From Paragyromitra xinjiangensis (lineage: Eukaryota; Ascomycota; Pezizomycetes; Pezizales; Discinaceae): a DNA stretch of 64,000 nt. Positions within the stretch are counted from its first letter, which is position 1. Each line of letters starts with the position of its first letter. Of the stretch, positions 1-11,656 are shown piece by piece. The stretch covers positions 248,001 to 312,000 of the forward strand of contig JBCAMK010000003.1 in NCBI GenBank assembly GCA_038503065.1, written 5' to 3'. The notes beneath the pieces are model-generated. The model saw nothing but the letters and a program-made list of their open reading frames with translations, had not been told where the DNA came from and searched no databases. The translations under genes were made by a program, and so were the position numbers.

Positions 1-498
1 AAGATCCCGCCGCCGCAGGTGCTCAGAGAAGGAAACAAGAAGACTATTTTCGCCAACATCAGCGATATCTGTAAGCGTATGAAAAGACACGACGAACACG
101 TTACACAATTTCTGTTTGCAGAATTAGGAACCAGCGGCAGTGTAGACGGAAGCAAGAGGCTAGTTATTAGGGGTAAATTCCAGCAGAAACAACTCGAGAA
201 CGTCCTAAGACGTTACATCTGTATGTCCCCCGCCCTCTCCCTCAATCCCTAATAAGCTAACAAAACCAGTGGAATACGTCACCTGCAGAACCTGCAAGTC
301 CCCCGACACAGATCTCAAAAAGGGAGAAAACAGACTTTTCTTCGTCACCTGTAACAGCTGCGGCTCCAGACGTTCCGTTGCGTATGTCTACCTTCCACCC
401 CATCCCCGCCTCTACTATACTAATTCCCATCCTACAATAGTGCCATCAAGACTGGTTTCCAGGCTACCGTCGGAAAAAGGCGAAGACAACAAGTCTAG
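1..498 (+). CDS. SUI3: Translation initiation factor eIF2 subunit beta, C-terminal part
   Basis: The window opens inside this gene. Exons 1-220, 270-381 and 441-498, with introns of 49 and 59 nt (GTATGT donors), join in frame to give the C-terminal part of eIF2-beta. This subunit of the eIF2 ternary complex delivers initiator Met-tRNA to the 40S ribosome. Visible are the conserved stretch ending LENVLRRYI and the C2-C2 zinc finger (CRTCKSPDT, then [11 protein letters not shown]), followed by the family-typical IKTGFQA end and a basic tail. The identity follows from near colinear match to the eukaryotic eIF2-beta C-terminus. The start codon and N-terminal lysine blocks lie upstream of the window. 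Confidence 0.95.
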
Positions 499-1378
499 AA
501 AAAAATACGAATCATGTCTTACAATGTCCTGCAACGTCTTCCTTACATTGGATCTTTTACACCTTTTTTGTTCTTTTTTTTTGTGCGGTGCTAGAGGGAG
601 GGAAAATGGACGGAAAGAGGGAGTCTTGGATGTTGGCGGAATTTTGCTGGGCTTCTTGCGGTTTCATTTAGGATGGTCGTTCTTTTGTGTATGGATAGTC
701 TAGGGGGTGGGTGACGAGTGATGGGTGGTGTGGGAGTGTGTGATAGGGATAATATTAATTATCCTTTCAACCTTTAGGTATAGTGACTACTGGATGTACG
801 GCGAGTGTGGGTATGTGGGGAACAGGGGTACCGGTGTTTCTTAGTCAAGGGATTAAATATTCGCTGGTAGTGAAGCTCGGTTCCCTTTGCCAGAGTACCT
901 GTGTTAGCTATACACCCCTATCTACCATATACCCAGAGCCTTTGTATGAGTGGCTGTAGAGCGTGATTTATAGACTGCTCTGTAGACTCAATTGAGATTT
1001 AGGTAGCTAGCATTGTTGGAGCTGTTGGTTGGGTCTGGAATTTCCCTACCAGTCTTAATGACGTTTCTGTGAGTAATTGTTCTACGTTGCAGCACAGAGC
1101 ATTCCAAATCCAGCTGGAAAGCAAGTAAAGGATAGATAGGATGTTAGCTAAGTCCGTCCCTAAGCCTATCGTAGACATTTTAATGCAATAATCGCTTCCG
1201 CCCCACTGTCTTTCGCTACTACAACTCTCCAAAGCTAAAGTAGAATGCCAGCTCAATTACGCAACAGCGCTATATACAACCCACCTCAGATCTTTCCCAT
1301 GAGATATAAAACAACCCCATAATCCCTCTCTAACCAACCCACCCCTGTACATTACCACCAACGCTAAACAAACACAAA
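499..1378. other. Convergent intergenic region
   Basis: This 880-base region lies between the 3' ends of the eIF2-beta gene and VMA5. It is T/G-rich just after the eIF2-beta stop, as expected for 3' UTR. Short open frames here (for example on the minus strand at 999-1256) have no intron-supported continuation or recognisable motif. I see no gene. Confidence 0.6.
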
Positions 1379-2736
1379 TTACGCAACCTCAAACTCAAAA
1401 TAGCAATAAGCCGAATACTCCGTATCCCCCATAATCCCGGTTGCAAGATCCCCGACGTCATCCTTAATATTCCCCTTCTTATCACGACCAAATGCATTCC
1501 CACCAAGGTAATTATACGCCTTATCCAACGCCTTCTTCACCGTCTTTGCATTCTTCTGATTCGTCTACTCCCCGTCAGCTCTCCACGCTAGAAAAAAAAA
1601 CCAAGCACAAACAAACCTGAATAATAGCAGAAACAAACTCCAACGGTAATCCATACCGCAAAACACTCTCTACAAACACCCGAAGCGCCTTAACGTGCGA
1701 CCAGGCCATAAACAAATCACTATACCCCGTCCTAGCGAGCCTCAACACATCACCATAAAGCCTTCTTTCTGTCGCCTTCACATTCTCCGCCTCACGTTCA
1801 TCCTCTTCAACCGCTGCATCACTCCATTTGAATTCACGGGGCGCGAAGCGGTGTGCACGCGCTTTGATCATGAACTCGGATGAGTGCTTTTTGAAGAGGG
1901 TGACGGAGTAGAGGATGTATTCGTCGTCCTTTGCGAGTTCCTGTGATGAGCGAGGGACAACCATGGGGGTGAGGGTCTCGTAAGTGCGAAGCCAGTCACG
2001 GGAGAGCGACTTGGGAACGGCGAAGAGGAGGGTTTCGAGGTATTCGGAGGGAGGAACGAAGTCGGATTTCTTGAGGATTGGGGCGAGGGAGCGGGTTGAG
2101 AGGTTGCCGCTAGGGAGGTTAGTGGGGGGTTTATGGAAAGGGGGGAGGGACGGACTTTTGTTTTCGTTGCACGGAGACGAGGGTAGTTTTGACTTGCTGG
2201 TAGGCGGCGTATTTGGTTTTGATGTCGTTGTCGAGGGAGATTACTTCCTGGGGTATGGTTAGCTTGTGTGGGGGAAGGTAGGGGGGGGGGAGTAGGTACT
2301 CTTTGCAGTGAGTCAAGGAGCTCGGCGATTGGTTTGTCGCTTCGGTATTTTACTTTGTTCCAGCTAAAGCTACGGAGGTAGTGTTCCACGGGTTCTGTGT
2401 AATGTTAGTTCTTGTCCTCTACGAGGGAGATGGAAACTTACTCTCGTTAACTCTCTTGTGTCTCTCGACCTCCTGTGGGCTATCACATATACTCCCTAGC
2501 ACCTCAACAACCTTTCCTACTGCACCCCCGACATTTGCATCCAGCTTTGCAAGCTCGTCTGCCTGCAGCACCAGTGCATCCAGCGTCCCAATTTTGAACT
2601 CTGGAATTGGGAAACGCGAGACTGTGCCTGCGTCTGACGGGACTTTAGCTTCGAGGGACGCGAATGCATCCGGGGCATCATTCGAAGGGTGAATAGAAGA
2701 TGGGAGAGCAACGAGGAGGTACGTATTGCCCGACAT
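1379..2736 (-). CDS. VMA5: V-type proton ATPase subunit C (Vma5)
   Basis: This is the peripheral-stalk subunit C of the vacuolar H+-ATPase, which links V1 to V0 and is released on reversible disassembly. Five exons on the minus strand (2736-2442, 2394-2300, 2247-2156, 2109-1617, 1555-1379) join in frame to 383 residues, close to the 392 of yeast Vma5. Diagnostic stretches are the N-terminal NTYLLVALPSS, IPEFKIGTLDALVLQADELA, FSWNKVKYR, PMVVPRS, LRVFVESVLRYGLPLEFVSA and the C-terminal YNYLGGNAFGRDKKG. Introns are 46-61 nt. The third donor is a weak GTCCGT, but both flanks match the family (QRKQ then NGNLSTRSLAP). The gene starts 190 bp from divergently transcribed VPS71. Confidence 0.95.
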
Positions 2737-2926
2737 TGCTGCAGAGCGGGGGGGAGGTGGTGATAGTACCGTCTATCGTAGTGGGGTATTTAGAAGTTGG
2801 AGCTCCAGTGACGTTGCTATCCGTTAGTCAGCGTTATCGGACTGTAGTATCCGTAGTAGTATGTAATATACAGTACAGCTTCTATAATTCCCAGTCCTCT
2901 CTTCTTCTCTACTCACTATCACAGCT
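2737..2926. promoter_or_regulatory. Bidirectional promoter region, VMA5 / VPS71
   Basis: Only 190 bp separate the two start codons of divergently transcribed VMA5 (minus) and VPS71 (plus), so both promoters must lie here or overlap the coding starts. A pyrimidine-rich stretch just upstream of the VPS71 ATG is typical of fungal transcription start regions. No specific factor site is claimed. Confidence 0.5.
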
Positions 2927-3609
2927 ATGCCGACTATAGAAGTCCTCCCCTCGACGTCTACCAGCTCTGGTCCAAACTGGACTTACTCTAACCTCCCCCC
3001 TGCACTCGCCCACCGTAACTCCCTCCCTACCGCCACCTCTCGGGTTCGTGCAACCCGTACCAACAACCTCGAGAACTCTGCTGCACGCCAGCGACAAATC
3101 AATAGTCGCATCCTCGAGCTCGAACGCGACAATTACAGAGACATCCACATTCCAGTCCCTACACGGAAAAAGGACCCCACAGGCAGATGTACCCCCCCGT
3201 CCCCGTCCCCTTCTACCTACAAACCCATACTAATCGTGTAGCAACACGAACCAAGTCCTCGTCCACGCAGAATGTACGTCGTGTCCTCGCCTCACAAAAG
3301 ACGTTCGCAAACCACCTAGCGGACGCAGAAGCACTGCAGGTTGCTGCAGCTCCCCGCCGCTCGGGGAGGGCGTCTCCGTCAGAGGATACTGAGATAGAGG
3401 TGGATGAGGTGTTAGACGAGGAGGAGGTTGGAGTGCCGTTGGGGTATTTGGGGTCTGCTGCGGCACAAAGTGTGAAGCCCAAGAGGACCTTTTGTGAGAT
3501 ATGTGGGTATTGGGGGAAGTATCGGTGTCAGAAGTGTGCGGCGAGGTATTGTGGGTTGGAGTGTGGGGGGGTGCATGCGGAGACGAGGTGTAATAAGTTT
3601 TATGCGTGA
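2927..3609 (+). CDS. VPS71: SWR1 complex subunit Vps71/Swc6, HIT-type zinc finger protein
   Basis: This is the predicted Vps71/Swc6 (ZNHIT1) subunit of the SWR1 remodeler, which exchanges H2A.Z into nucleosomes. Two exons, 2927-3188 and 3242-3609, are separated by a 53-nt intron and give 209 residues. The C-terminal HIT zinc finger is clear: CEICGYWGKYRC, CQKCAARYCGLEC and a closing H-x3-C pair. Upstream are the conserved N-terminal segment with basic and ELERDNY-type residues (RQRQINSRILELERDNY) and the family segment around QKTFANHLADAEAL. An acidic linker lies between them. Assignment rests on the zinc finger plus the conserved middle block; other HIT-finger proteins lack that block. Confidence 0.88.
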
Positions 3610-4571
3610 AGTGGGGGAGTGGAATTAGGTTGGGTGTTTGGGTGTTTGGGTGTTTGGGTTTGGGTTTAATTGTTGTGCTATTGTGTATTATATCTAGACC
3701 ACTGTTTTAACGATGGTGTTTACATGGAGTTCTATGTTCTACTGCAGCTGTCCTCATTCAAAGTATTCACACTCTACAGACCAGGCAGACGAGTGATAGC
3801 CAATGACAGAAAATCCCCAAAACCCCAAACCAACTGTCAGCTATAAACAACAATAGGACACCATACTCGAGTACCCCCCCGCCCAAATCTAACCCTTATC
3901 GAGTCCCCAATCCAATCAATCACCCCCCACAACAACCAACAAAACACCCCCATCCCCCCCCCAGCGTTGTTTGTTTATATCCCCATTGTTTTCAGATATG
4001 CACCCCAAGCACATCCCTCGGAGCGACATGAGGCTGAAGCACCTTGAAAAGTCCCTATTGGCTGTATTCCCGAGAAACAAACGAACCCTAACCCAACACT
4101 CCGTTCCCAGCCTCTTTGCTGCTCTGTTTGAATACTTTGGGTGTGTTCGTCTCTCCACCTCCAACTCTGCGGTACAGTACTTACATGCAAAGGGGTGTTT
4201 GACTCTTTTCTTCACGAATACAGTAGATACGCTATATCCAGCTCTACCACTTCTATCCCCCTCTCTTGCCTTGTCGTAGTACCTCAGGCTTTCTACCTAT
4301 TGCCTCATACCCCTCTTTGTTTTTTGTTTTTTTCTTTCTTCTGCTCTTCCTCTAAATCGCAATTCCTCCATCTTATTCCCCCCATCTTATTCCCAACCTG
4401 CGTTGATTTCCTTTCTTTTTCCCCCCGTCGTTGCAGCAAGAGAGGCCTGATCGGAGTTTGCGAACTACCCTCCTAGCCGAGCTCTCTCCCACCAGGATTA
4501 AAACCTCACCTATCGCTCCACCACTCCAGAGGCGAAAGAATACCTATACCTGCGAAACGAGGGTGCAAGCA
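3610..4571. other. Intergenic region and possible 5' leader of the F-box gene
   Basis: A GGGTGTTT-type tandem repeat at about 3630-3668 lies in the VPS71 3' region. From about 4300 the strand is strongly pyrimidine-rich and ends in a good 3' splice site (TTGCAG at 4431-4436), so the downstream F-box gene may have a spliced 5' leader or a further upstream exon. A frame opening at 4000 is a possible upstream exon, but I cannot support a coding join. Confidence 0.4.
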
Positions 4572-7525
4572 ATGACGGACATGCTCGAAGCGCAGTCGCA
4601 GATAAGCTTCGATGATGACAACGAGCTGTTCCGGCAGGACACGGACGCAGAGTCTGAAGCGGAGCACGAGCTAGATCACGAAGAGGCGGAGGAGGAGGAG
4701 AAGGAGGGCGAGCACGAAGATGGCGTTGTAAAGGTTGTTCCAGGGGAGCTCTCGGTCTCTCTGAGCTCCAAGGATACGCTGAAGAAACCCTCCATGGGTA
4801 AAGAAGCAGTGCTACTCATCCATCCCCCGAAACCACAGCCGAGAACCGAGAAAAGGAAACCTCTAACTCTGATCGAGTTGCCGGTGGACGTACTGAAGGA
4901 AATTGTCAAGGAGGTAGGTCTGAGGCATCTCCTTTCCGCACCACTACAGCTTCGAGTACGGCAACTATTTTACTTGTCCTGTCTCTATCCTCCTCGCTCC
5001 GTTACCTACGGGAGGGTCTAGCCCCTCCCGTTTCATTAAGCTTGCGGCTGATCGGTCATAGGTGAATCATACAAACGACCTAACAAACTTATCACTCACG
5101 TGCCATTGTCTCCACGTCCTCGCTATCCCACACATCTACTCCCGCTTCGACATCGTATGGCCCGACGCCCTCACCCCAGGCGACCGTACTGGGGTCGACG
5201 CGCTCACATATGGTCTCGCGACACTCGTGGCGGCAGGTCCCCGCGGGAACGACTACGCGCGATGGGTGAAGAAGTTTTCCCTCGGAAACGGACCTAGCGA
5301 GTGGGTGAGCGAATACAATATCAATAAAGAAGGCGGGAAGATGTTGGGGACGCTAGTATGTCTTGCAATCACACGGATGGTGTCGCTTGAGACGTTCTCG
5401 TGGGATATGCCGACTGGGGTGTTGAGAGATGTGTTCAAAGCGCTTCACGATCTGAATGGGAGGCTGCGAAATGTACATGTCAGGTTCCATGATAACACGG
5501 AGACTACAACTCCGACGAGTCAGGATCCGAAGAGGAGGGTGGAGACACCGACGTTTAAGGGCTTTAAGGGACTGCGGAGCTTGAGTGTGCTGGATATTGA
5601 TGAGAGACAGTATTTAGAGGAGATTAGCTACGCGGTTGAAAACTCGGTGGATAGGCTGAAGGAGTTGAGGCTGGGGTTGGCGGCACATGTTCCTCAATGT
5701 GGGAGATGGATTCGGGATCTGGATGAGGTGCATCATAGTGATAACACAGGTGTTATTGGTGGGCCGTTAGCTGCTGTTGGTGGGGTGTTGGGGATTGTTG
5801 TGAGTAGGATTATCGATTTGGAGGAAGGGCGACGCAGACGGAAGTCGACTCGTCCGATGGAGACGGTTGGTACTAGTGGTCAGAATGCTGTGTTGGAGGT
5901 AGCTGAGACGGTCCTTATGACTGCTGCAGCCCCGGCGGCGGTTTATTTGAATGGAGATGGAAACACTGGGCCTGCAGGGCTGACGGCGCCAGTTGGAATG
6001 GAAGGTTCCACTACCGCTGTGCCGCCAAGTACGGTTGTACCAGCGCCGACGCCGTCTGCTGGGTCGAGCATAGTCGTTGTTGGAGATGAAGGGGAAACAG
6101 ACGTTGGTGTTCTAAGCACTTTACCATTCCATCTTGTTGGACCGGCAGCAGTACAGGAAATCATTCCCAGCATTGAATCCTCAGTGGTTTCTACACCTAT
6201 TCCTACGCCTACACTATCACCTCTATTCGCAACCGAAACACCATTACCACCAACACCCACCCCTACAACCCCACGGCCAATCAAAGTAAAAGCCCCAGAA
6301 CCAGAGGAAGAAGAAAAACCAATCCACCAACTCAAACTAGAAACCCTAGAGCTAGAACGAGTCCCGATCTCCATCCGAGTACTCACAAAGGCAATCGATT
6401 GGACATGCCTATCCAACCTGACGATCCTCAATTGCCACGACCACGACCGGCTCTGGAAAGCACTACGACACAAGTTCTTACCTCAGCCAATAAACACGCA
6501 CGGAAAAAGCTACCAGCTCCACCATACTTCACCTAGTCACCGATCACGAGGTTCCCCGGCTCAGGGACTGAATGACTATAGGATCCGCTTGAAGAAGCTT
6601 CATACTGATACTGTCACCCCGCAATTGCTACATTTCATCAGGGAAACCCTCCCGCCGAACTCTCTTGAGGTGTTGTTTCTGCAGGAGACGCCGCACTTTA
6701 GCAGCACCGTCTCGATGGACTTTATTTACAGATCGGCGATCAGACGACATAGAGGGAGTCTACGCAAGCTACTGATAGACAGTAATGTCGGCATGGGTGG
6801 TGACAACGCCGCGAAGTGGATTTTCGAGAAGGAAGTATTGGCATTTGTGAGTAGTGGGAAGATGCCACAGCTGCGAGAGCTAGGAATGGCAATTGAGTGG
6901 AAAAACTGGGTTTGTCCTCCTCCATTACCCCCTAAACGGACAACACTAACATCTACAGCACTACTTCCTGACCCGTCTCCCCTCCGTACCACAGCTCCGC
7001 TCCCTCTACATCCACTACGTCCGCGGCGGCCCTCATATCACTGACTACGAAGCTAAAGAAATGGCCCAACAAATCGTCAACACTGTGATCCTCCGTCCCG
7101 AAATCGAAATGTGCTACGTCGGCGTCCTCAACAAATGTTTCGAGCTCCTTGAAGACGGTGGAGCATCTGACGGCTCAGAGGAGCTATCAGACGTTGATAC
7201 ACCTCATGTTCCATCTGGGGGCACGCACAATAGCGTTGCTGCAGTCGGAGCAATCGCTGGTGCTACGGCGGGGGTTGGAAGCGAAGACGAAGACAGTGAT
7301 GGAGTAGATGATGTGGATGATGATGATGAGGAGGAAGATGATGATGATGAGGATGGTGATTCGACTGATACGGATGCGGATGGGGGCGCGGCGGAGAAGG
7401 ACCTTAGTGAAGATGAAGAATGGGGGAAGGAGAAGCTTGATAAAGGGGTTAGGGTTAGGTTGAGGGAGATTCTGTTTTATGATGATAAAGTGGCAGTGTT
7501 TAGGGCAAGGAGCGGGAAGTTGTAG
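4572..7525 (+). CDS. F-box protein with long low-complexity insert and acidic tail
   Basis: This is a predicted substrate adaptor of an SCF ubiquitin ligase. Exons 4572-4913, 5062-6909 and 6959-7525 join in frame to 918 residues. The F-box lies at about residues 98-150 (LIELPVDVLKEIVKEV, then after the first intron NLSLTCHCLHVLAIPHIY). The following region resembles fungal leucine-rich-like F-box proteins, including the motif FSWDMPTG. Residues around 390-550 are rich in Thr, Pro, Val and Gly and look disordered. The C-terminus carries a run of Asp/Glu (encoded at about 7280-7400), and an N-terminal acidic stretch precedes the F-box. The first intron (148 nt) splits the F-box; the second is 49 nt. 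The start at 4572 is the first in-frame ATG after an upstream pyrimidine tract; a longer N-terminus is possible. The target is unknown. Confidence 0.8.
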
Positions 7526-9075
7526 GGACTGGTTTGGGTGTTTTTCCTTTTTTTTTCGTGGAGTGGGGGTTTTTCTTTTGTTTGTTTTGCTTTATTTGCT
7601 GCTTCTGATGATTGTTCTTGTTTCTGGATTTTTTTTATGGCTTGTTATGATTGAAATGAATGGACTGATAGGTAGGTAGGTAGGTAGGTAGAGTTTGCTG
7701 GGGGTGGTAATGGGTATATTACTAGTGGTAGGACCGAATACTTGGTTGGGGGATTGTAGGGGGATTGTAGGAGATTGGGGATTGGCGAAAAGGGTGCTAT
7801 GTGTTATTTATTATACAATTCCTTAGTTACTACTATGTGGATGTGTTTGGTTGTGTTTGTTAAACCAGCCCGAGTACAATCCGGTCCACTTGGCAACTTG
7901 TCACCGGTTAGCAGTAAGGTCTGTCTGCTATGACCGAGTGATAGGTTATGATGCTAGTGGTTAGGTAGATAGGTAGCTCACTAAGTACATCCAACCACCT
8001 GGGTCATGGTACTGAACGCGCTCGGTCGTGCCTGCTCTGCCAGAGAGACGTACACCCAAGTAAATCTTTGACCACAAACACCCGTGTAAAAACACCAAAC
8101 AAACACAGAACAATCTCAACCAAAACCAAACGTAATATCAAAAACAAATAAAACTCATCAAACTACACAACACCCTCAAACAACTCACCCCGACCTTTCA
8201 AATTGACACTCTTTCTAACTTTACGTACCCCCATTCTTCTTGTATGTTTTCCTGATACTAGTGGTTGTGTATGAGGTAGGTTTTGTTTAGCTAGCCGTAA
8301 TTACATCCACATGTGTTGGTTTGAGTGCTTCGGTGCTGATCGCTGCGTAGGTATGTAGACATATAGGCTTCAGGAATATCTGTCCTGGGTTCTAACCTCT
8401 TTCTAGCACTATAAAATATGGGAGGTGATGGAAGTTAATAGGAGCGATAATAGTTGTATCTACTCTACTAGTTTTAGTCTCGTTTAGAGTATTATGTAGA
8501 ATCTAAGCGTGGGGAGTTTCTTTTGGTAGTGGCTATGAGACGAAATAGACAACTAGCTTTTGATTTGGTAATGCAGATGTATCTATTTGTATTACCTAGA
8601 GCCTGAAGTTGTCTGCTATCTATTTCAATAAAGACTTTCGCACAGCTTAAATTCGAGTGATAGTTTGTGATTATGCCGCCATGGTTTAGTGCTGGAACCG
8701 CTCTACATAAGTTTGATAGGTACGTTCTTTTTCCCTTACCATCTTAGATATAGAATGAGGTATGATTATTCCTAGGCTGTAGAAATATCCTACTTTCTTA
8801 AGCCTTGGAAGCGTGTTCTACATTCCTTCATGGTTTTGTTAAGGGCAATAGGCTGCCATGCGTTGAGTGGTGCACTGGGGTATCACCACCAGATCCACCT
8901 AATACTCTTAGCGTATCTTCCACTGCATGTACATACCCGTGGGGAACAAAGGACTATCACGTGTAATGAACCCACTAGAACCATATACGGCATGAGCTTG
9001 GTGAAGAGACTGCCTTCACTCCCCTTCACTCATCTTCCTCCTTCGTGATAACTAAATTTTCTGATAACTCCCAAG
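7526..9075. other. Intergenic region, no gene seen
   Basis: T-rich 3' flank of the F-box gene, a TAGG microsatellite and AT-rich sequence. I see no coding segment with family similarity or splice support. A 72-codon open frame at 8830-9048 has no supporting feature. Confidence 0.5.
7669..7691 (+). repeat. (TAGG)n microsatellite
   Basis: Almost six perfect copies of the tetranucleotide TAGG, about 145 bp past the stop of the F-box gene. Confidence 0.95.
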
Positions 9076-9898
9076 ATGTCGACCAGACTGGTTGCAGGAA
9101 ATTCCACGAAAGCCTCCCGGGCAACTCTATCTGAGGAAGGTGTCCCTGCTTCTAAATTCGAAGAAAACCCAGATAGGCATGTAGCAGCTGCCCAATCTAG
9201 ACAGATTTCAGTATTCCTAACGGTGTTTTAGACGGTTTGGGAGTCCAATCATATCGATCTACGTAGGGCCTCAGAGGATACCTTTCTATCTTCACAAAGA
9301 AATGGTGACACCCGAGTCAGCCTATTTCAAGCAGCACCTCGATCCTGATGGAAACGATGATCAAACGATGTCTCTAGATCTCCCCGATGAAGATCCTGAT
9401 CTTGTAGGCATGTTTGTGCAGTATATCTACTGTCCGGATCGCTGTCCGAGCCTCCCTCCGGCCTTGCAAGAAACGGATATTGAAGATCAACTTTTCGCAT
9501 TCATGAAGTTTTTCATCCTCGCCAAGGAACGATTTAGGGCTCCCCACCTTCAAGTTAAGCTTCACGCTAAAATTTCCCTGCTCATTGATTCAGCTGATAG
9601 CTGTCTCTGTGAAAATGTAAGCAAGAAGGGTTTTCTTGAGGGCCTGCGTAAACGGGTCAGAAACATCCGTGCAGTGTATGAAAATGCCTCCCCGAATAGA
9701 AGTTCACTCCAGAAATTGTTGGTTGCCTCGATGGCGCTGCAATGGGATTGTTTCTGCGGGCAAGGCCTCCTAAGTAGAAAGAATGGAGAAGAAAGCGATT
9801 TGAGTAGATTGATTGAGGAGGTTCCCCGGTTTACGAAGGATTTGATGGCGCGGCTTCAAAGCCCTATGGGAGGTTGTAGAAAACGCAAGCGTTGCTAG
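9076..9898 (+). CDS. BTB/POZ domain protein, tandem copy 1
   Basis: This is the first of three tandem paralogs. Exon 1 is 9076-9176 and exon 2 is 9232-9898, giving 255 residues. The BTB-type segment starts right after the intron (FGSPIISIYVGPQRIPFYLH), then DLPDEDPDLVGMFVQYIYCP and helices. It ends in a basic CRKRKRC tail, possibly a nuclear localisation signal. The intron is at exactly the same position and phase as in copies 2 and 3, but its donor is GC (GATAG then GCATGT) instead of GT. Branch CTAAC and a TTTTAG acceptor are normal. BTB proteins of this type commonly act as Cul3 adaptors or dimerisation modules; the target is unknown. If the GC donor is not used, the product is truncated after about 50 codons. 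Confidence 0.72.
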
Positions 9899-10829
9899 TG
9901 GTATGGGGTTTTCTCTGGATAATCTGTTTAGGGGGCTATACTGTTGGCAAATTCATGTGATTTTCTTGAAGTATAGATGAGTTTTAGGAAAAAGAATTGT
10001 TGATCGCCCCGAGGGCGTCTTGAAAAATCTTTATATATGCGCTTGAATGAGCTTGAACACTAACTACCCTTAAGGCTCGATCCTCTCTTGAATCGAAATT
10101 CTTTCTCGGGTAAACTAGAACCCGAAGAAATTACATACAAATTAGGGAATTAGGCATGGGCCCATCGGTCCGTGTCCTCTGGTTTCGAACCCACAACTAG
10201 TACCCGCGATAGAAGGGCCCATCGGTCCGTGTCCTCTGGTTTCGAACCCACAACTGGTACCCGCGATAGAAGACATCTGCGTCCTTCGTCGTAGGGCTAT
10301 CCTCGTCTTAATTCCTATACGAAATTGTAGATATGTAATAAGAAAATTGTATATAAACGTTTTTAGCGCCAGGTGTGATACGTGATGGTTAAGTTCAATA
10401 TGAAGTTTTAGCTAGATTTTGCGAGGAGAATGATATGTTGGGAGATTTTGGGTGCGCCTCCCTCTAGTTTAAGGAGTAATATTTAAGGTAGATTTCTCAT
10501 AACCGAAAGGGAGAAGGCAGAGGCTATACAGTGGATACGCAAATAATAGCATGAGATGTATCTGTGTGAGAGCCATAGGTAGTGAGTCTAGCTAGGCATT
10601 GTGAGACGATCAGTGGTGGACTGACAAATCAGTAGGAAGCTTGGCAAAATACAGGGATAACAGACGCGCAGCTGCTAAACATTTTGAGCGTCCCAGCTTC
10701 ACCCCACCATACTCCTGTCTGACTATAAATACAACCCACACAACAGAGATTGGATTCCCTCCATTCCTCTGTATTTATCGTAATATCTGCTCTCTGCTAG
10801 ACTCTTTTGGGTCTCCGCTAAATTCAAGA
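9899..10829. other. Spacer between BTB copies 1 and 2
   Basis: No gene seen. It contains the 57-bp tandem duplication annotated separately and otherwise AT-rich sequence. Confidence 0.5.
10158..10271. repeat. 57-bp unit in two direct tandem copies
   Basis: Copies at 10158-10214 and 10215-10271 are adjacent and differ by a single base (ACTAG versus ACTGG). Each unit contains GGTTTCGAACCC, which read on the minus strand resembles the T-arm (Pol III B box) of a tRNA, although the flanking stems do not pair as in a functional tRNA. The near identity implies a recent duplication. Confidence 0.9.
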
Positions 10830-11656
10830 ATGTCACTGCATCAGCTCAAGGATTCGGATACTTCGGTCGCAGCTATCCCACAGCTATCCTTAGTGAACGG
10901 TTTTCACGTCAGGTATACGCAATTCGATAAATTTCACAACCCCCAAAGGGTTTAATTCCGCCCGATTCAGAGCGCTTATAACTTGCATTTAGATCTTTGA
11001 GAGGCCCTATTGTTTCGATTTACGTTGGACCGGAAAGGGTGCCTTTTTATGTTCACAAGGACTTAATCGTGTTAGCATCAGACTACTTTCGAAAGGCCTT
11101 CGATTCAGTAGATGAGGACGAAAAGCTGTGTTTGGATCTCCCAGACGAAGATCCAAGTCTTATGGGCGAGCTCGTGGGATGTATTTACTGGCCGGGCCAT
11201 GGCCTCGTTGCGAACCTGGAAACCTTTGGTCACGAAGAAAGAATCTCTATACTTACAAAGCTCTATCTTCTTGGTGTCAGACTCGACGTTCATTTTCTTC
11301 AAAGGAGTGCTAATGAGAGCATTATGGAGGTTTTGAAGAAAGAGACAGCCGACGAATTCGAAGACCTCTCCTGTGAGGATTCTGGTAAAAACCTAAATAT
11401 GCGAGTTCAGACTATAAGAGAGGTGTACGCGAATACCTTTCATATCGGTGATCCCCTGCGAGAGACTTTGGTCGCCGGTATGGTGCGTCACTGGGGATAC
11501 TTTGGAGACCCTGGCATGGCTGATAATGATGATGGTTCTAAGAGTGAGTTGAGCAAATTAATTGGAGATACCCCGGGGTTTGCAAGGGACTTGCTCCGGT
11601 TTCTTTCACACTTGAAGGAACCGTATACCAAGCCTTCTCCACACACCAAGCCGTAA
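10830..11656 (+). CDS. BTB/POZ domain protein, tandem copy 2
   Basis: Exons 10830-10912 and 10993-11656 (80-nt intron, GTATAC donor, TTTAG acceptor) join in frame to 248 residues. The BTB core starts at the exon junction (GPIVSIYVGPERVPFYVHKD), followed by LDLPDEDPSLMGELVGCIYW and the C-terminal helical region with TIREVY and SELSKLIGDTPGFARDLLRF, shared with copies 1 and 3. It lacks the basic tail of its neighbours and ends in a short Pro/Thr/Lys segment. The variable N-terminal exon shows no similarity to those of copies 1 and 3, so only the second exon seems constrained. A role as ubiquitin-ligase adaptor is inferred from the fold only. Confidence 0.75.

Noticed and set aside
999..1256. 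85-codon open frame on the minus strand
   Set aside because: Lies between two convergent gene 3' ends, with no motif, splice partner or sensible composition.
3971..4279. Possible upstream coding exon of the F-box gene
   Set aside because: Starts near a plausible leader, but no donor/acceptor pair gives a convincing in-frame join, and no similarity was seen.
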